From: Orbilia blumenaviensis
Taxonomy: Eukaryota > Ascomycota > Orbiliomycetes > Orbiliales > Orbiliaceae
Length of the DNA: 64,000 bases
Assembly (NCBI GenBank): GCA_036872755.1
Contig: JAVHNS010000015.1
Span: 248,001 to 312,000 of the forward strand
Reading direction: 5' to 3'
The translations under genes and the position numbers were made by a program. Shown here one piece after another: positions 1 through 11,376 of the stretch. How positions within the stretch are numbered: position 1 is the first letter of the stretch; the number at the start of each line of letters is the position of its first letter. The notes below the pieces were generated by a model. That model saw only the letters and a program-made list of their open reading frames with translations. It ran no database searches and had not been told where the DNA came from.

Positions 1-77
1 GTATCTATAGAATACAGTAAAAAGAGTAAATTACATAGGAGAGAACATTAATAGTTTTTATTCCGCCATACCCCACG

Positions 78-3000
78 TTATAACTCGCGATTTTGAGCTA
101 ACACCATGCGCCGCATATCCTCCGATTGGTTCAATTTGTAAAATAAATACGAGACCGCCATCAGGAGAAGGATTATCAATAACCCCGAGGGTCCGAGGCT
201 TTGTGAACAGGACTTAGTCCACCCCAATAGTTTTGAAACAAAACCTAGATCTGAAACTGATTCTTCATCATCCTGCGCTGATCTGTTCCCATTCGTTGAC
301 TCGGTGGGCTTATGCCCTTGAAGCTCCACTGCATTACAAGTATAATGATTAGTAGATATCATCAATTATATATATTAAGTTATATAGATAGATCGGCGGC
401 TTTTCCTAGTCTCATGGCAAATTTCCCGTTTCGGTGAGCATAAAAAGAGAGGTGAGAGGTCAATGGAACTTACAAGGTTTCTCCCCGCATTTTGGGCATT
501 CTAAAGTGTCAAAGTCGCAGTATCGGCAGAACTCCGAGGCGCAAAACTTGCAATCGATATCTGGGGTTCCACGTCCACAGCGTTGCCAGTTCTTAAAACT
601 GTAGTATTCACAGGTTTCGGAATCGCGGTATTTCCAGAATTCGGAGTAATAAGCAGCGTCTTTGGGTCGACTTTGCGGACTATACCTATTATTATAGATA
701 ACCATGCCTTGCTTCTCGCAATATTCATATTCTGGATAGAAAGACCGTCGGAAGTTGCAATTCCAGCAGTCTGAAAATAACGCCCGAGTCTCCGGGGGCA
801 AGCTTTGGAGATCGTCCGCCAGCACTTTTTGTCCATCTTCACTAGGAAATACGCCTTTCAGGCATCGTTCCCAACCCCTTTGGCATCGGTCTCCTAAGAC
901 GACTGCTATGATAGATATTGAATGTATTTGTTGTATGCTTTTCACGTGCTCGCAACTAAAACTTTCATCGGGCGGCTCATATGTGGCACCCCTATCGAGA
1001 GGGAGCGCAATCGTACCTTTAAAGGGGTATCTACGATGGAGCAAGAAGGCCACAATGTCAAAAGTTTCGCAAAATACGGCGGCCAGGACAATATTATATC
1101 GTTTGGAAAAGGTCCATGATTGGACCTCAAGCTCAAGTTTTGGTAGGACCCGTTGCAAAAACTCCAGAACCACTGTTTCGCCAACAAGCCATAAAATTTT
1201 GCAACACTCATGAAAAGTCAAATCGTTCCAGAGCTCACCATGTTCTAACACTGCTCTTATCGCTATCCCTGAAGGCTGTATAAATGGGTAGAATAGACGT
1301 CGTATGAATTCTTTATTCATATAATCCAACAGCAGACGCAATAAGAACTCCCAGTTGGATGACCTCATGCAGTCATATTGACGCTGGAGACTCTTTGGAG
1401 GTGCAGACCACACAGCTACAAGCTTGGTAGTTAGGCTCAAGGAATGAGTGGACTCCCAGTCGCAAAACCCGTTAGATACTAGGAGCCTTATACTGGGCAA
1501 TTCAAACCGTTTGATAAGGCTGTCCATGTCCCGACTGTAAGATAGTATAACGTCAAGTATCAGCGTTTATCCCCTATGGATCTGGAAATGATCCATAACT
1601 AATAACCGATTATAATCTGCGTTGACACACCTGGTAGTATGATAGCCTTCTTGCAGCAAAAAGCACAGAAATTCTTTAACGCGACTCGATCGTTGATAAT
1701 CTTCGGAAAAATCCATATATGTCGCTCCAGCTCCCTTCGCGAAGTCAAGCGAGCAACAGAGCGCTTCAATCAGCTAGATTTTGAAGAAGAAAAACTATGG
1801 TCAACAATGCAACAGGAGAGTGACTATGTTATGAGCTGTGGATACTGAAGCTGATTTACGAGACTAGTGAATAGGTACTTAGGTACTTAATTAAGTACTT
1901 AAGTAGATGGTGCCTGAGCTACTTATGGCTTACTTACCGAGATCGGGTCATTCCATCGCTTTTTGGCAGTAAAACCGAAGCACCCACTGTCGCAGTAATA
2001 GATGTCGTGGATACTCGCTTTACCCTGTACCACAAGCTCCCTAAATTCCTCAAACATGTGGTTCCGCACATACCAATGCTGAATGTGATCCTTTGGTATA
2101 ACTCTTTGAAAATGTAGTCCTACTATTGGGCGGAGGCTCCACGAGCTCATGTCGAGTCCGAGGTTAATGTTGAGGGTGCGTCCGAGTAATTCGGAGTATA
2201 ACGTAATTTTAATTTCGTATCTCGATCGTGATATTCTCCCTGATTGTCTACCAATTAGCTGCACTTTTGAAAGCTTAGCGGTGAGCCGGCCTGAATCCTT
2301 TTGCCTATATTCTAGATAGTATCCCGATGTTGTTTTGATTGGTCCGAGACCAGATTGTCTACAAATAGACATGTTACCAAGCTCTTCATTAGAAACATCA
2401 CTTTCATTAAGGTCTTCTTACTCAGTGACCCGAGATGATCTGGGAATTGCTACTTTTCCGCTGTCGAATATGGCCATGTACATCTCTTCGAATTTCGTCT
2501 TGAGGACCGGGACTTCTGCTAGCAGGCTGAGGATATTCTCGCCTGGTGTGACTATTGCATTAGCCGAATAATCTACTTGACTTAGGTGTGTATTGTACAT
2601 CCTAGTAATAGTCAAACTACAGTATTATCGAATGTTAGCATGTGCAACCGGGTTCTGGTGCTGTGCACTCGAATTAAGTTTCGTTGTAGATTTATAAGTG
2701 TTTTACTAACGAGACGAGAACCTGATACTGCATGTGCAACCTTAAGGCCTGTTTTTCTATCGTATCCATTGCCTCCTTTGCAGTATCATCCGAAAACAAG
2801 GACCACGTGATCTTCCTCACTATACCGATTTTACCCTCATCAGTCTTCAGCTTTTTCTTCAGAAGCATATCGAGCTTTATGCAAGCAGTGTTGATATCGG
2901 TTAGGGTGCCCTCAAATGTCGAGGCGAGGTGCAGCTTTTCCGGGCAGTCGTCGTATTTGATAAATGCGGAATGCACCAATTCTAGGGTGGTGAGGAGGCT

Positions 3001-3126
3001 CCATATACGTAATTGATACTTTGAGTAGGTGTTTGGTGCATCTTTGATCGAGTCGTAGATTTGACGGACATTCTTAATTAGTGGGACGAGGGCGACGGCC
3101 CCGATAGCAAGGCCAGCTGCCTCCAT
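78..3126 (-). CDS. HeLo-like/STAND-type N-terminal protein with CxxC pairs and C-terminal membrane anchor, six exons, 828 aa
   Basis: Exons on the minus strand are 3126-2711, 2616-2422, 2358-1938, 1773-1631, 1534-474 and 328-78. All junctions are GT..AG and keep one frame of 828 codons. The N-terminus (MEAAGLAIGAVALVPLIKNV) resembles the helical N-terminal domain of fungal NACHT/ankyrin and HeLo-like proteins that act in allorecognition and programmed cell death. The middle, around exon 3, resembles the region that precedes ankyrin repeats in such proteins, but I see no clear nucleotide-binding motif and no clean ankyrin repeat. Exon 5 ends with four CxxC pairs (DCWNC, CKFC, CRYC, CPKC), which could bind zinc. 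Exon 6 holds one strongly hydrophobic segment (GPSGLLIILLLMAVSYLFYK) close to the C-terminus, as in a tail-anchored protein. The exon structure is well supported by frame continuity; the function is inferred from domain resemblance only. It could also be two genes if exon 4 is wrong. Confidence 0.72.
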
Positions 3127-4056
3127 TCAGATCGCTGGAGCTCAGAGGGAATTCCTCTGGCGCATGTGCATGGAATATTCTGGTCTCGTTCTAGAATATT
3201 CTAATATTTGTACGCAAGCTAGTGAGGCTAAGTCAGGTTAACGAAAGAGCATAACGGCCCTAGGTCTGCTGGAGAGAGAAAGGGTACTTATAAGGCTATA
3301 AATTCGGAAGTATACCCTGTGCCTGCTTGAGGCTCGACGGCCTCTCATGCGGTGTGGCAGGGATATGCTAAAACATCGGTATCTTCGGTTGAGTGTGCCG
3401 ACGTATATATAGTGCATATGCGCATCCGCCTATTGAGAAATTTACGAAATTCATGAGCCTTGGGCTTCACGGACCGCTGCCATGCAGCCACATTCTTTTC
3501 TGTGTTGTGACCGGCTGGACTTTGTGGTAATTTGGACAACCCCCCCCCAGTTCTGTTATTACTGAGCTAATGACTTCGCCTGGGATAGTCGGCGAAGCGG
3601 CAGGTACCAAGGAAAAACGTAATGCTTGTTCTCTACAGAAACAGAGATATGATATTACAAAAGAAACGAATTGAGTAAAGTGATAAGGGGGGAATGGAAA
3701 GGAAGGGTAACACGAAGACAATAGCCAGCTTCCGGTAATATGCCAGAGAATAGAGCAAAATATCTGAACAGAAAACTCATACAATAAATGAAAAGTGAAC
3801 ATGGTGGTAAAGTAGAATGCAAAATGACTAATGCCTTATCTTGATCCTTCTCCTCTGGAAGGAGAAGAAGAAGTAAAGCTTTACAAATACCGATATTACG
3901 CCACAATCCCGTACCAATCCTCGGGAATACCCAGATCCAACCTGTGCATTGGAAACATGCATGTCATCGACATCACAGCATCTGATTGACAGCCTCCCAG
4001 TTATTTACTAAAATCATTATCTCAATAGCCCAAATGATTATAACTAATACGGCTAG
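3127..4056. other. Intergenic, promoter of the STAND-type gene and 3' flank of the RhoGAP gene
   Basis: The stretch lies between two minus-strand genes. It carries the heat-shock-like elements near its left end and a run of about nine C at 3541. Short open frames here have no recognisable content and show no splice-supported extension. Confidence 0.6.
3173..3201 (-). promoter_or_regulatory. Heat-shock-element-like repeats upstream of the STAND-type gene
   Basis: A GAAnnTTC pair lies at 3173-3180, and a three-unit TTCnnGAAnnTTC array lies at 3189-3201. They are about 50-75 bp upstream of the start codon at 3126. Three inverted nGAAn units in register form a canonical binding site for heat-shock factor Hsf1. 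The match is seen directly; its use as a regulatory site is inference. Confidence 0.4.
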
Positions 4057-6421
4057 TCAATTCACGCCCGTGTTAGTCGGGGCTCTCCCTCTTCTACTCG
4101 CCGTTTTCACTAATATCTCTGCACCTTTCGCTCGTTCTTCATACAGCGCTTTGAGTTCATTTACCATGGTGCCTGCTACTTTGACTTTGACACTGGCACG
4201 TTGCCAGTTTAGTGCTGCATCTGAGGGGACTTTGCGAAGTGTTGGGAAGGAGGGTTTACTGTTTAATTGGCCACCGGTGCTGGAATTGGCGTTTCCGTCT
4301 CTATTGTTGGCCGGCGAGAGAGTTGATCTGAAATCGCGAGGTGGAAGGGGTGAGGATGACGCGCGCATTAAGCCGCGGATTTGAAGATTAGGTTGGCTTG
4401 AAGGGGATGAAGAGAGCTTTGAAGCGGACGAGGAATCCGATGGGTTGGGTGGTGGCGGCGAAGCCGCAGGTTTGAGCTGTGGAGATGTTGAGGCAGACGC
4501 TTTCGATGGGGTAGAGAGTGTAGCTGGCTCTTTGGTTGGAGATGGAGGCGGGGATGGAATGCCGCCGTTCGTGACTCTTGATGTTGCTTCAGCAGAAGAA
4601 GAAGTCGTAGATGTTGTAGCTGTGGATGTGGCTGTAGACGTCACTGTTGCCGAATTTGTACTCTTGGAAGCTGCAGGCGCCGGCGCTGTATTCATGGGCT
4701 TGGGTGGCTTCAATGTGATCTCACCATCCGACATTGACCTTGAGGGGGGGACGATCGGCTCGTTATTCATGACTGTCTGCATAATCGGTGTCCACGACAT
4801 CTTCCGCTGGATAGGCGAGCTAGTTAGAAGGTCATCATCTGGGAATCTCGAGGTCGGGCTATCTCCATTGATTTTAGGGATCATTTGCTTCCTTGTCGTT
4901 GACGCAGTCGCCGCACTTCTCTTAATAGATGAGATTGACAAATATTTCTCGCCAGTCAGAGCTGCGGGCTTTGGTTGTCGGTCTGGCATTTTAGGGGCGA
5001 ATTGCTCAATGTTGGCGATTAAGCATTCTAGTAATTTGGCGACTCCGCCTCTGGACATCTTTGCATCCAACATAATATCTTCGGATCGTAATAGAGAGGG
5101 TGCAAAGCATATCGCCAGATTCGAAGCCGTCATCTTATTGGTTTCGCTATGCGAAGCTACAAGCGCCAACAGTGGAAGCAGGTGTCTCAAGAGCAGCCTA
5201 CAAGAAACTTTTGGTAGACTTTGTGTTAGTATGCTCCTCGCCGCAGAAATAGAGTCATCTGACTTGGCATTATCGCCAAATTTTTCTTCAATTTCCTCGT
5301 AACAATATGTCGGAATGATGGGTTCTGGTAGTGTTCTGTAGTAGAGCTTAATCAACCCGGCAGCTACATTCGGACCATAATCCGAAAGATGTAGATATTG
5401 TCGTCTATCATATGCTTCTCTGGCTACCTCCAAGACGTCGGTACTCGGAACTTTTCTAAATAATCCTTCATATACTAGGCAATGCAGTCTGATGTATCTG
5501 GATGCATCTGTGAGAACATGAGGCAAGGGGGCATCAACTGGCGAATCGGGTGTAAATGGCATCCTGCCGAATTGTGGTACGGGCGGGAAGCCGGGAAGCT
5601 GTATGGATTCGGAGACTCGCTTATCATGTAAGTAAACGGCAGGAGGGATATTCAGTTTCGTGATGTCAATTTCAAGGGCAAGTTCCGTCAGGCTTGAAAC
5701 TGTAGAAAAGTGTGCATTAGAACCCATATTCTAGAAGACCAAAATTTCTCGCAAGCTCCGTTTCTTACCATGCAATACTTTTCTTCTGAATTTCTGGGAT
5801 ACGACACCGGACAGCATCTCCAGCATGATGCGCACCCAAGCTCGCTCGTGGACAATCCATAGCTTCTTGATGCGCTTCCTGACAGCTCTTCCTAGCTATT
5901 TCGGCCGTCAACGAAATGGCTCGTGCTGTAAATACTTCGGCTTACAATATTGAACCTACCAAGGAATATGCTTGCATAAACCAACTCCATGTCGGCCGTG
6001 ACTTTGCGTCTTTATCCCGACTACCGCTCCCCCCCGAAAAGAAAATAACCGAGTAACCACCACTCCCTTTCTCGCCATGTGAATCCAGCTCATCGATTTC
6101 ATTCTCTCCTGGTAAAATAGCCAATACGTATGGCAATAAAGCATTATAGTCCACCTCTCTCGAATCCGGGAACGCAGCAGCCGACAGCACCAGCAGTGGG
6201 TTTCCAAGCGAGTCGATCCCAGATCTATACAGAATCCTGGCGGCCAATTGTGCGAGCTTCGGATCATAAGTAGGCATTTCTGGTAAGGGAGCCGGTGCCA
6301 TTTCTGGAGGATTCGATATCGCGCGTGCTCTCCTGATCGGGACTGCGAGGCGCTCGGCGACTCTTTCAACAGTTCGGTCTACCGGGGATGGAGCTCCGGG
6401 GAGCGGTTTTTCGAGCGACAT
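4057..6421 (-). CDS. CRAL-TRIO/Sec14-like plus RhoGAP protein (Ecm25/ARHGAP1 type), three exons, 743 aa
   Basis: Exons are 6421-5956, 5891-5769 and 5699-4057, in frame through 744 codons including the stop. The product is expected to stimulate GTP hydrolysis by Rho-family GTPases, so acting on polarity and the cytoskeleton at membranes. Residues of about 60-190 form a Sec14/CRAL-TRIO_2-like fold (NPLLVLSAAAFPD, GYSVIFFSGG, RPTWSWF, then KKLWIVHERAWVR). The RhoGAP domain follows at about 255-440, with the arginine finger in EGLFRKVPS (R about 278) and the late helix NLAICFAPSLLR. The rest is a Ser/Thr/Pro/Ala-rich, probably disordered tail. The order CRAL-TRIO then RhoGAP is that of yeast Ecm25 and animal p50RhoGAP. 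The second intron ends inside what looks like a 556-residue open frame, so the internal methionine at 5727 is not the start. The donor of intron 1 (GTTCAA) is weak but is the only choice that keeps frame. Confidence 0.88.
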
Positions 6422-8078
6422 GGTCGGGAAATTTTAATGATGATGATTTCGTGCCAGACGGGTGATATTATTTCTTGTTAATATAATAGAGGTTTAGACA
6501 GCCTCAAGCTTGTATATCCTTCCAGGTAGGCTGGATTTAAGGAGCGAGTGGTTACGATGGTTGTGAGCGAACAAGAGGTAAATCGCAAGGGAGGCTGAAA
6601 AAGGTCGTAGCGCTTCAATTCCGAAAAGTCGCAAACTTTCCCCAGGCTGAAGGAACGGAGCTGAGGGGGAGGATATGTTTTATCGTTTGGAATTTGGTAT
6701 TTTCCTTTATCTCTCTGGTACGGACGTTATTCCCAAAACTGAATTCCCGATAGACGAAATTAACACATCAGATCTCATGGGGGGAAAACACAAATGACTG
6801 GGAGAGGGAAAGGGTGAGCGAAAGGGCGTAAGATAATGAGGTGAGATGGATGCCTCCGCCCAGATTGCATAGGGATAAGAGCTGAGGTTGTAGCGAAATG
6901 CAAGCTGCAAACAGTAGTGGTTGGGCTCGAACCTCAGTGTTACTTAAGCCTGGGTTCCAATGGTGTCTCCGCACCCAAGGACAAGGGGGCGTGGACTGGC
7001 GAGGAATTCGGCTCGATGCCCCAGTTCCAAAAAAAATTCTTGGGCGGCCCAAATTCACCGAATTTGTTTTAAAAAAGAAGGGCCGTCGACAGGCTAATTT
7101 GAAGTCGAAAATGGTGGTAGTTATTCAACAATTGAATTCATGAATTGACCGAAGGAATGGAAGAAACGGAGGGTCGGAGGGGCAAGAATCACGGGAAATC
7201 AGTTATCAGGAAATTAGAAGAGCAGAAGATCCCATTTATACGAATGTGATAGTGAATAATAGCAAAATCAGGATGCTAGTGCGACAGGTCTCCGCTTTGA
7301 TTCAGATAGATTTGATCCCTCACCCGGCCATGCGTCAGTTTCAGTGAACCTCCTCCCTTCTTTCCGTCGCGATTAATATATTTTAAATTTTATGTCGCGC
7401 GTCGCAGGGTTACCATTCTTCGGGAATGCATGTCTGGAAAAACTTAGAATTGTAGCCACAGTTAACCAGTTGAAAAAGTTGCGGTTGACGGCTAGCTATT
7501 TCTCCTTTTGCTTTCTCCTTCTAACATGACCTCCAACGCATGAGAGTTTGGCCTGCAGGAGCAGTCTCGGTTTCACAGCCAAACCCGCCAAATTGTTTGG
7601 CTAACATGTTAGAGGTGTGGGGTGGCGCCATGAGCTGTCATGTATAAAATCAGTGGGTCTCCACGTTAACATGCCCTTTTGAAGCCCACGCTAGCCGGAA
7701 TTCCGATATTCTAGCTCCAACCCGGCGAGATTCCCTTGATTGTGCGGCGGAATCTAGAGTTCTAACATTTACACGATACATAACATTTCAAAAATTCAGA
7801 TGTACTCCGGCTTTTAGAATTTCTAGACGTTATACTTCTAAGACTCGGAAGTTCTAGAGGTTTTGTGTAACAATCCTATTCCCGGTCACTATCTTTTGAG
7901 TCACCGACGATTTGGCTGGATCTGGTTGGGCTGCCGCATATCATCAACTGTGTGCAACCAGAGTCGCACCAACACGACTTTTTACAGAATGCAACAGCTT
8001 AACCTGCACCTCCAGAACCGCGTTTCAGGCACTCCAGCTATATACACTCTCCAAAAGACCACCTTCCTAAAAGGCATA
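6422..8078. other. Intergenic, RhoGAP promoter side; no gene seen
   Basis: About 1.6 kb without a supported gene. It holds the upstream region of the RhoGAP gene (left) and the 3' flank of the small Cys/His gene (right). Several TTCTAGA-like words occur at 7690-7860, but spacing does not form a perfect heat-shock element. Confidence 0.6.
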
Positions 8079-8462
8079 TTAATAGTGATATAGCAATCCC
8101 AGCTCTGCAAACCAATCACAGTGTTTACAATTCCCTTCCACATCTCTCATTTTGAACCTGGGAAATAGAATCATCCCGCTTGGATGGTGGCCGTTTACTT
8201 CCTGATACCGAACACGATTCTTCCCTTTGATTGGAACTACATAAGGAAAATAAATCTCCTCCCTCGATTCGCAGATACACAAGTTGTGATTATCAGGGTG
8301 ACTCAAGAAGACGTACTGGCGGTATGCGTGTTGGCAACCTAGGAAACGAACAGGGTGTGTATGCGGGTCTATTATAGGTGGCTTTGTCGTAGGTGCGCAA
8401 GAAGCCTCTATTTTTACTTTTGAATTCGGTATCAGGAAAGAGGTAATTTGAGTCTTCTCCAT
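8079..8462 (-). CDS. Small Cys/His-rich protein, member A of a local three-gene family, 127 aa
   Basis: Unrecognised protein. I place the start at the ATG at 8462 (A at -3, G at +4); an in-frame ATG at 8504 has a poor context and would add 14 residues. With this start the putative metal ligands are H36, C43, H45, C62, C64, C112 and C115. The spacing H-x6-C-x-H-x16-C-x-C is identical to that of the two plus-strand genes at 9469 and 10329; only the gap to the final C-x2-C is longer here (47 instead of 28 residues). Shared residues around the motif include PDNHNLCIC against ADNHGLCKC in the third gene. No signal peptide or membrane segment is seen. A zinc-binding role is inferred from ligand spacing; nothing shows what it binds. 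Confidence 0.6.
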   Translation of the reverse strand: MEKTQITSFLIPNSKVKIEASCAPTTKPPIIDPHTHPVRFLGCQHAYRQYVFLSHPDNHNLCICESREEIYFPYVVPIKGKNRVRYQEVNGHHPSGMILFPRFKMRDVEGNCKHCDWFAELGLLYHY

Positions 8463-9468
8463 ATTGTTCTTTCGAAGGTTAGTTTGGGATAATGGTGAAT
8501 TCATGAATCTTAGTTGGAAGCGAAGGCCCGGGTCTATAAAGAAGTCGAATTGCAACCTATGGAGAATGTATGAGGTGGAGGTAGATAGGTGTAGAATAGG
8601 CTACAAACCAGCTAGTAGTCTGGTAGCAATGATTATTGGATTTTTAGAAGAGCCACAGGTGATATTTCCAGATCCTTTGTAAATTATCTGGCATCTCAAG
8701 TCTAGGACTTGGTCGGAGGTTGCCACTACTAAGGAGTCTACTTCCTAGATGAAGCCAGTCTCGGTAAAAATGCGACTTTGTGTATTCTGGTACTTGTAAA
8801 AAATTAGTGTCGAATTTTAATTCTGTTAGATATTTTGAAGAACAAAATCACGAGACCTAATTTAGAGAAGCAATAGAATACGTGCCAGGACCCATGGCTT
8901 CGCATTCAGTCAACCCTCAGCTATATAAAGCTTGATCAATTTGAAAGCGAGATTCCCCCGACCTTTATGAGCCTACTATAATATAATTATAGCCTTTGAG
9001 ACCATTTTTGTGTTCATCATACTTCTGCTTGGTTCCTTGTGTCTATAAGCGGGAATTAAGTAAATATGTTGAAAATGAGGCCCATATCGAACTCCTTGGC
9101 TCGCTGGGAGTTTGTTGCTGAGAGAATATGTATTCGTTCCCTGGGTTCGTTGCTGAGAAAACATGTATTACTTCCCTAGACGGTTTCGATCAATGCACTC
9201 CTCAAGACAAGCAAAACCCATCGCGCCGCGAGTTCAAGCCCTGCCAATCGTCAACCCTACATTACGAGTTCGTACGTCCGATCCACCTTATCACTTCGTA
9301 AGCTTCTGAAATACTGACATTCAATAACAGCTTGAATGGCCGGAATATAGGCTTGACAGTTTCGATTCTCAATTTAGGAAAACCACATACGCGCTAGCAA
9401 CTCTCACCAATCATCAAAGAAGACAATCGATCACACCTTCCACGCCTAATATCTTCCAATTCACCAAG
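8463..9468. other. Divergent intergenic region between Cys/His family members A and B
   Basis: About 1 kb between the minus-strand gene A and the plus-strand gene B, so it should hold both promoters. TATAAA reads on the plus strand at 8535-8540 but is far from gene B. No further gene is supported. Confidence 0.5.
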
Positions 9469-9810
9469 ATGGTATTCGGAGAACCTCATACCCACTTCAT
9501 ATACTTCAGGGAGTGTGGCCATATTGACCCCAAATACATATTCGTCCCCGATCCAAAGGATGCAGAGCATTGCATCTGTGGTCGATCCGACAAGTTCAAG
9601 ATCCGTATCGATTTCAGTGGACAAGTCATATACCATCAACAAGCCCGAGAGCTACCAGCGAGATGCGATAACTGTAGTCTTCGACCGAAGATGAAACTGG
9701 AAGAATACGAGGCTTATTTATCCCTTGTTCCGGGTGACGAGGTACCGCCGGGAGCTGACGCGGAAGATGAAACCCCGCCAGTGAATCCACCAAAGAGACG
9801 GAAGGTTTAG
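9469..9810 (+). CDS. Small Cys/His-rich protein, member B of a local three-gene family, 113 aa
   Basis: Unrecognised intronless gene with a good start context (AAGATGG). Putative metal ligands are H9, C16, H18, C35, C37, C66 and C69, giving H-x6-C-x-H-x16-C-x-C-x28-C-x2-C. The same pattern, residue for residue in spacing, is found in the gene at 10329, and with a longer last gap in the minus-strand gene at 8079. The C-terminus is acidic and proline-rich and ends in PPKRRKV, which resembles a nuclear localisation signal. The family probably arose by local duplication with strong divergence. A compact zinc-binding fold is plausible; function is unknown. Confidence 0.65.
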   Translation: MVFGEPHTHFIYFRECGHIDPKYIFVPDPKDAEHCICGRSDKFKIRIDFSGQVIYHQQARELPARCDNCSLRPKMKLEEYEAYLSLVPGDEVPPGADAEDETPPVNPPKRRKV

Positions 9811-10328
9811 TCCGGAGATTGCTGATTTGGCTGGTGGCCAAGCCAACGACATTGAGGCTCTAGTGACCATATGTCAGTGGGTTTGAAGGGCTGGTACGTG
9901 AATCCCATGGCTTTGTTACGTATAACAACGAAATATACCAACATCAATATATCTGGGTCCCTCATCACTCCAAATAAGCAGCATCTCTTTGAGTTAGGCA
10001 GTCTAATATCAACATCATATCAAATTATACTACGCTTAGGGGCCAATTGTTTGGCCAGTATGGACTTTATCTCCTTAGAATGAGAAAATATAGTAGTCAT
10101 CCCAAAAGCTGTTGTGTCTTCGTAGAACTAGTATGAGTATTAATCAGTAAAGCGTCGTATTCTGGACAGTAATAAAAAATATTTGTATACATACTGCCAC
10201 CACCAGCTCCCTTCATCCTCCACAACCCCATTAACCACTCTCTTGACCCTTCGCCTGTCACCTGACCTCCCTTCACATATTAGCTTCAAACCTTCTAAAC
10301 CCATCACCGTTTACTATCCTTTATCAAA
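9811..10328. other. Intergenic between Cys/His family members B and C
   Basis: About 520 bp, presumed 3' flank of B and promoter of C. The last 130 bp before 10329 are C/T-rich, as in fungal 5' leaders. No gene seen. Confidence 0.5.
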
Positions 10329-10868
10329 ATGCTGGCCAACAGACCTAAACGAGCCACCGGAAAGCCGTACACCCGGCCCCGTTTTGCTCAAATCATCATT
10401 CCTCACAAACACACTGTGAGGTTTTCGATCTGCGATCACCATTACACGGAGTATGCCTTTGAGGCCGATGCCGACAATCACGGCCTGTGTAAGTGCCGCC
10501 GTCTAGATGAAGTTATAGTCAAAATGGATGAAAAGGACCGATTGGTCCGCTGTTTCGGCGAGCGCTTAATCCGCGGGCGATGTGAGAAGTGCAATAAAAA
10601 GGCTGACGAATGTACGTTGCGTCGATACAATAATCTTCGGCTGATCTCAACATCTTTGGTATTGAACAATCAGAATGCGATTACTGACTTTTCTGATCCC
10701 AATAGTCCTTCAGAAGTTTCGAGAACAAGAGGAGGCGGGCTCCTAAGCCGAGCTGCCGCCTCAACTTACGACAAAGTCTGCGGCGAGGGCTTCGACGGAG
10801 GAGAACTGGAATTCTATGTTACTTCAACCAGCCCTGCCAGGGCCGAGGGAGGAGAACAAGGCGATTAA
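10329..10868 (+). CDS. Small Cys/His-rich protein, member C of a local three-gene family, 179 aa
   Basis: Unrecognised intronless gene, start in a good context (AAAATGC). Putative ligands are H28, C35, H37, C54, C56, C85 and C88: H-x6-C-x-H-x16-C-x-C-x28-C-x2-C, the same spacing as gene B. The conserved block runs from about residue 26 to 90, with Y42-x-F44 between the C-x-H and C-x-C pairs as in gene A (Y50-x-F52). The basic N-terminus and the long C-terminal tail (about residues 105-179, Ser/Gly/Glu-rich, probably disordered) are not shared with B. Metal binding is inferred from the spacing; there is no clue to partners or location. Confidence 0.65.
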   Translation: MLANRPKRATGKPYTRPRFAQIIIPHKHTVRFSICDHHYTEYAFEADADNHGLCKCRRLDEVIVKMDEKDRLVRCFGERLIRGRCEKCNKKADECTLRRYNNLRLISTSLVLNNQNAITDFSDPNSPSEVSRTRGGGLLSRAAASTYDKVCGEGFDGGELEFYVTSTSPARAEGGEQGD

Positions 10869-11376
10869 GTGAGTCAATAAAGAATGGATAAGAAGCATGG
10901 GTGGTACCTTTCTCTCCCTTTGCTCCAATTATTTGATTTTCCTTAAGTTATTCTTGCATCGAAAATAAGGTAAGTCGCACTTGACCCCATATAAAGACAA
11001 TCACATGATAACACTCCCCATAGATTTTTTATTCATCTCCTAAGAGGATAGACTTGCACTGCCTGTCTGTTGCTTTCCAATTCTCCTTTTCAAAATAAAC
11101 CGTTGATTTTATACTTAATTGTTGCATTTTTGAGTATACAACACAGCCCGCGGGCAGTTACCTTCGAATTCACAACCCTCCAAAATGACTGCAATATTCT
11201 GATATTCGGTCCTATTGGCCCCTAGTCCTCGCTGATTGTTTCTTTTGTCTTTGAATTTTCCTTCTCCTTCTTCACCCGCCTTTGTCCTGCTCGCGGTTTC
11301 CCTTTCTTGCCCGGCCGCTATTGACTTCTTCGTTCGAGTTATTCCATTGTTTCGTTTCCAAAGTGGCATAGTCGGA
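10869..11376. other. Intergenic and 5' leader of the coiled-coil gene
   Basis: About 510 bp. Right after the stop of gene C is a possible AATAAA signal (10876). The part from 11230 to 11376 is C/T-rich and open in the frame of the next gene but has no ATG in that frame, so I treat it as untranslated leader. Confidence 0.5.

Noticed and set aside
4445..5302. 285-codon plus-strand frame
   Set aside because: Antisense shadow of the RhoGAP gene, whose frame has clear domains.
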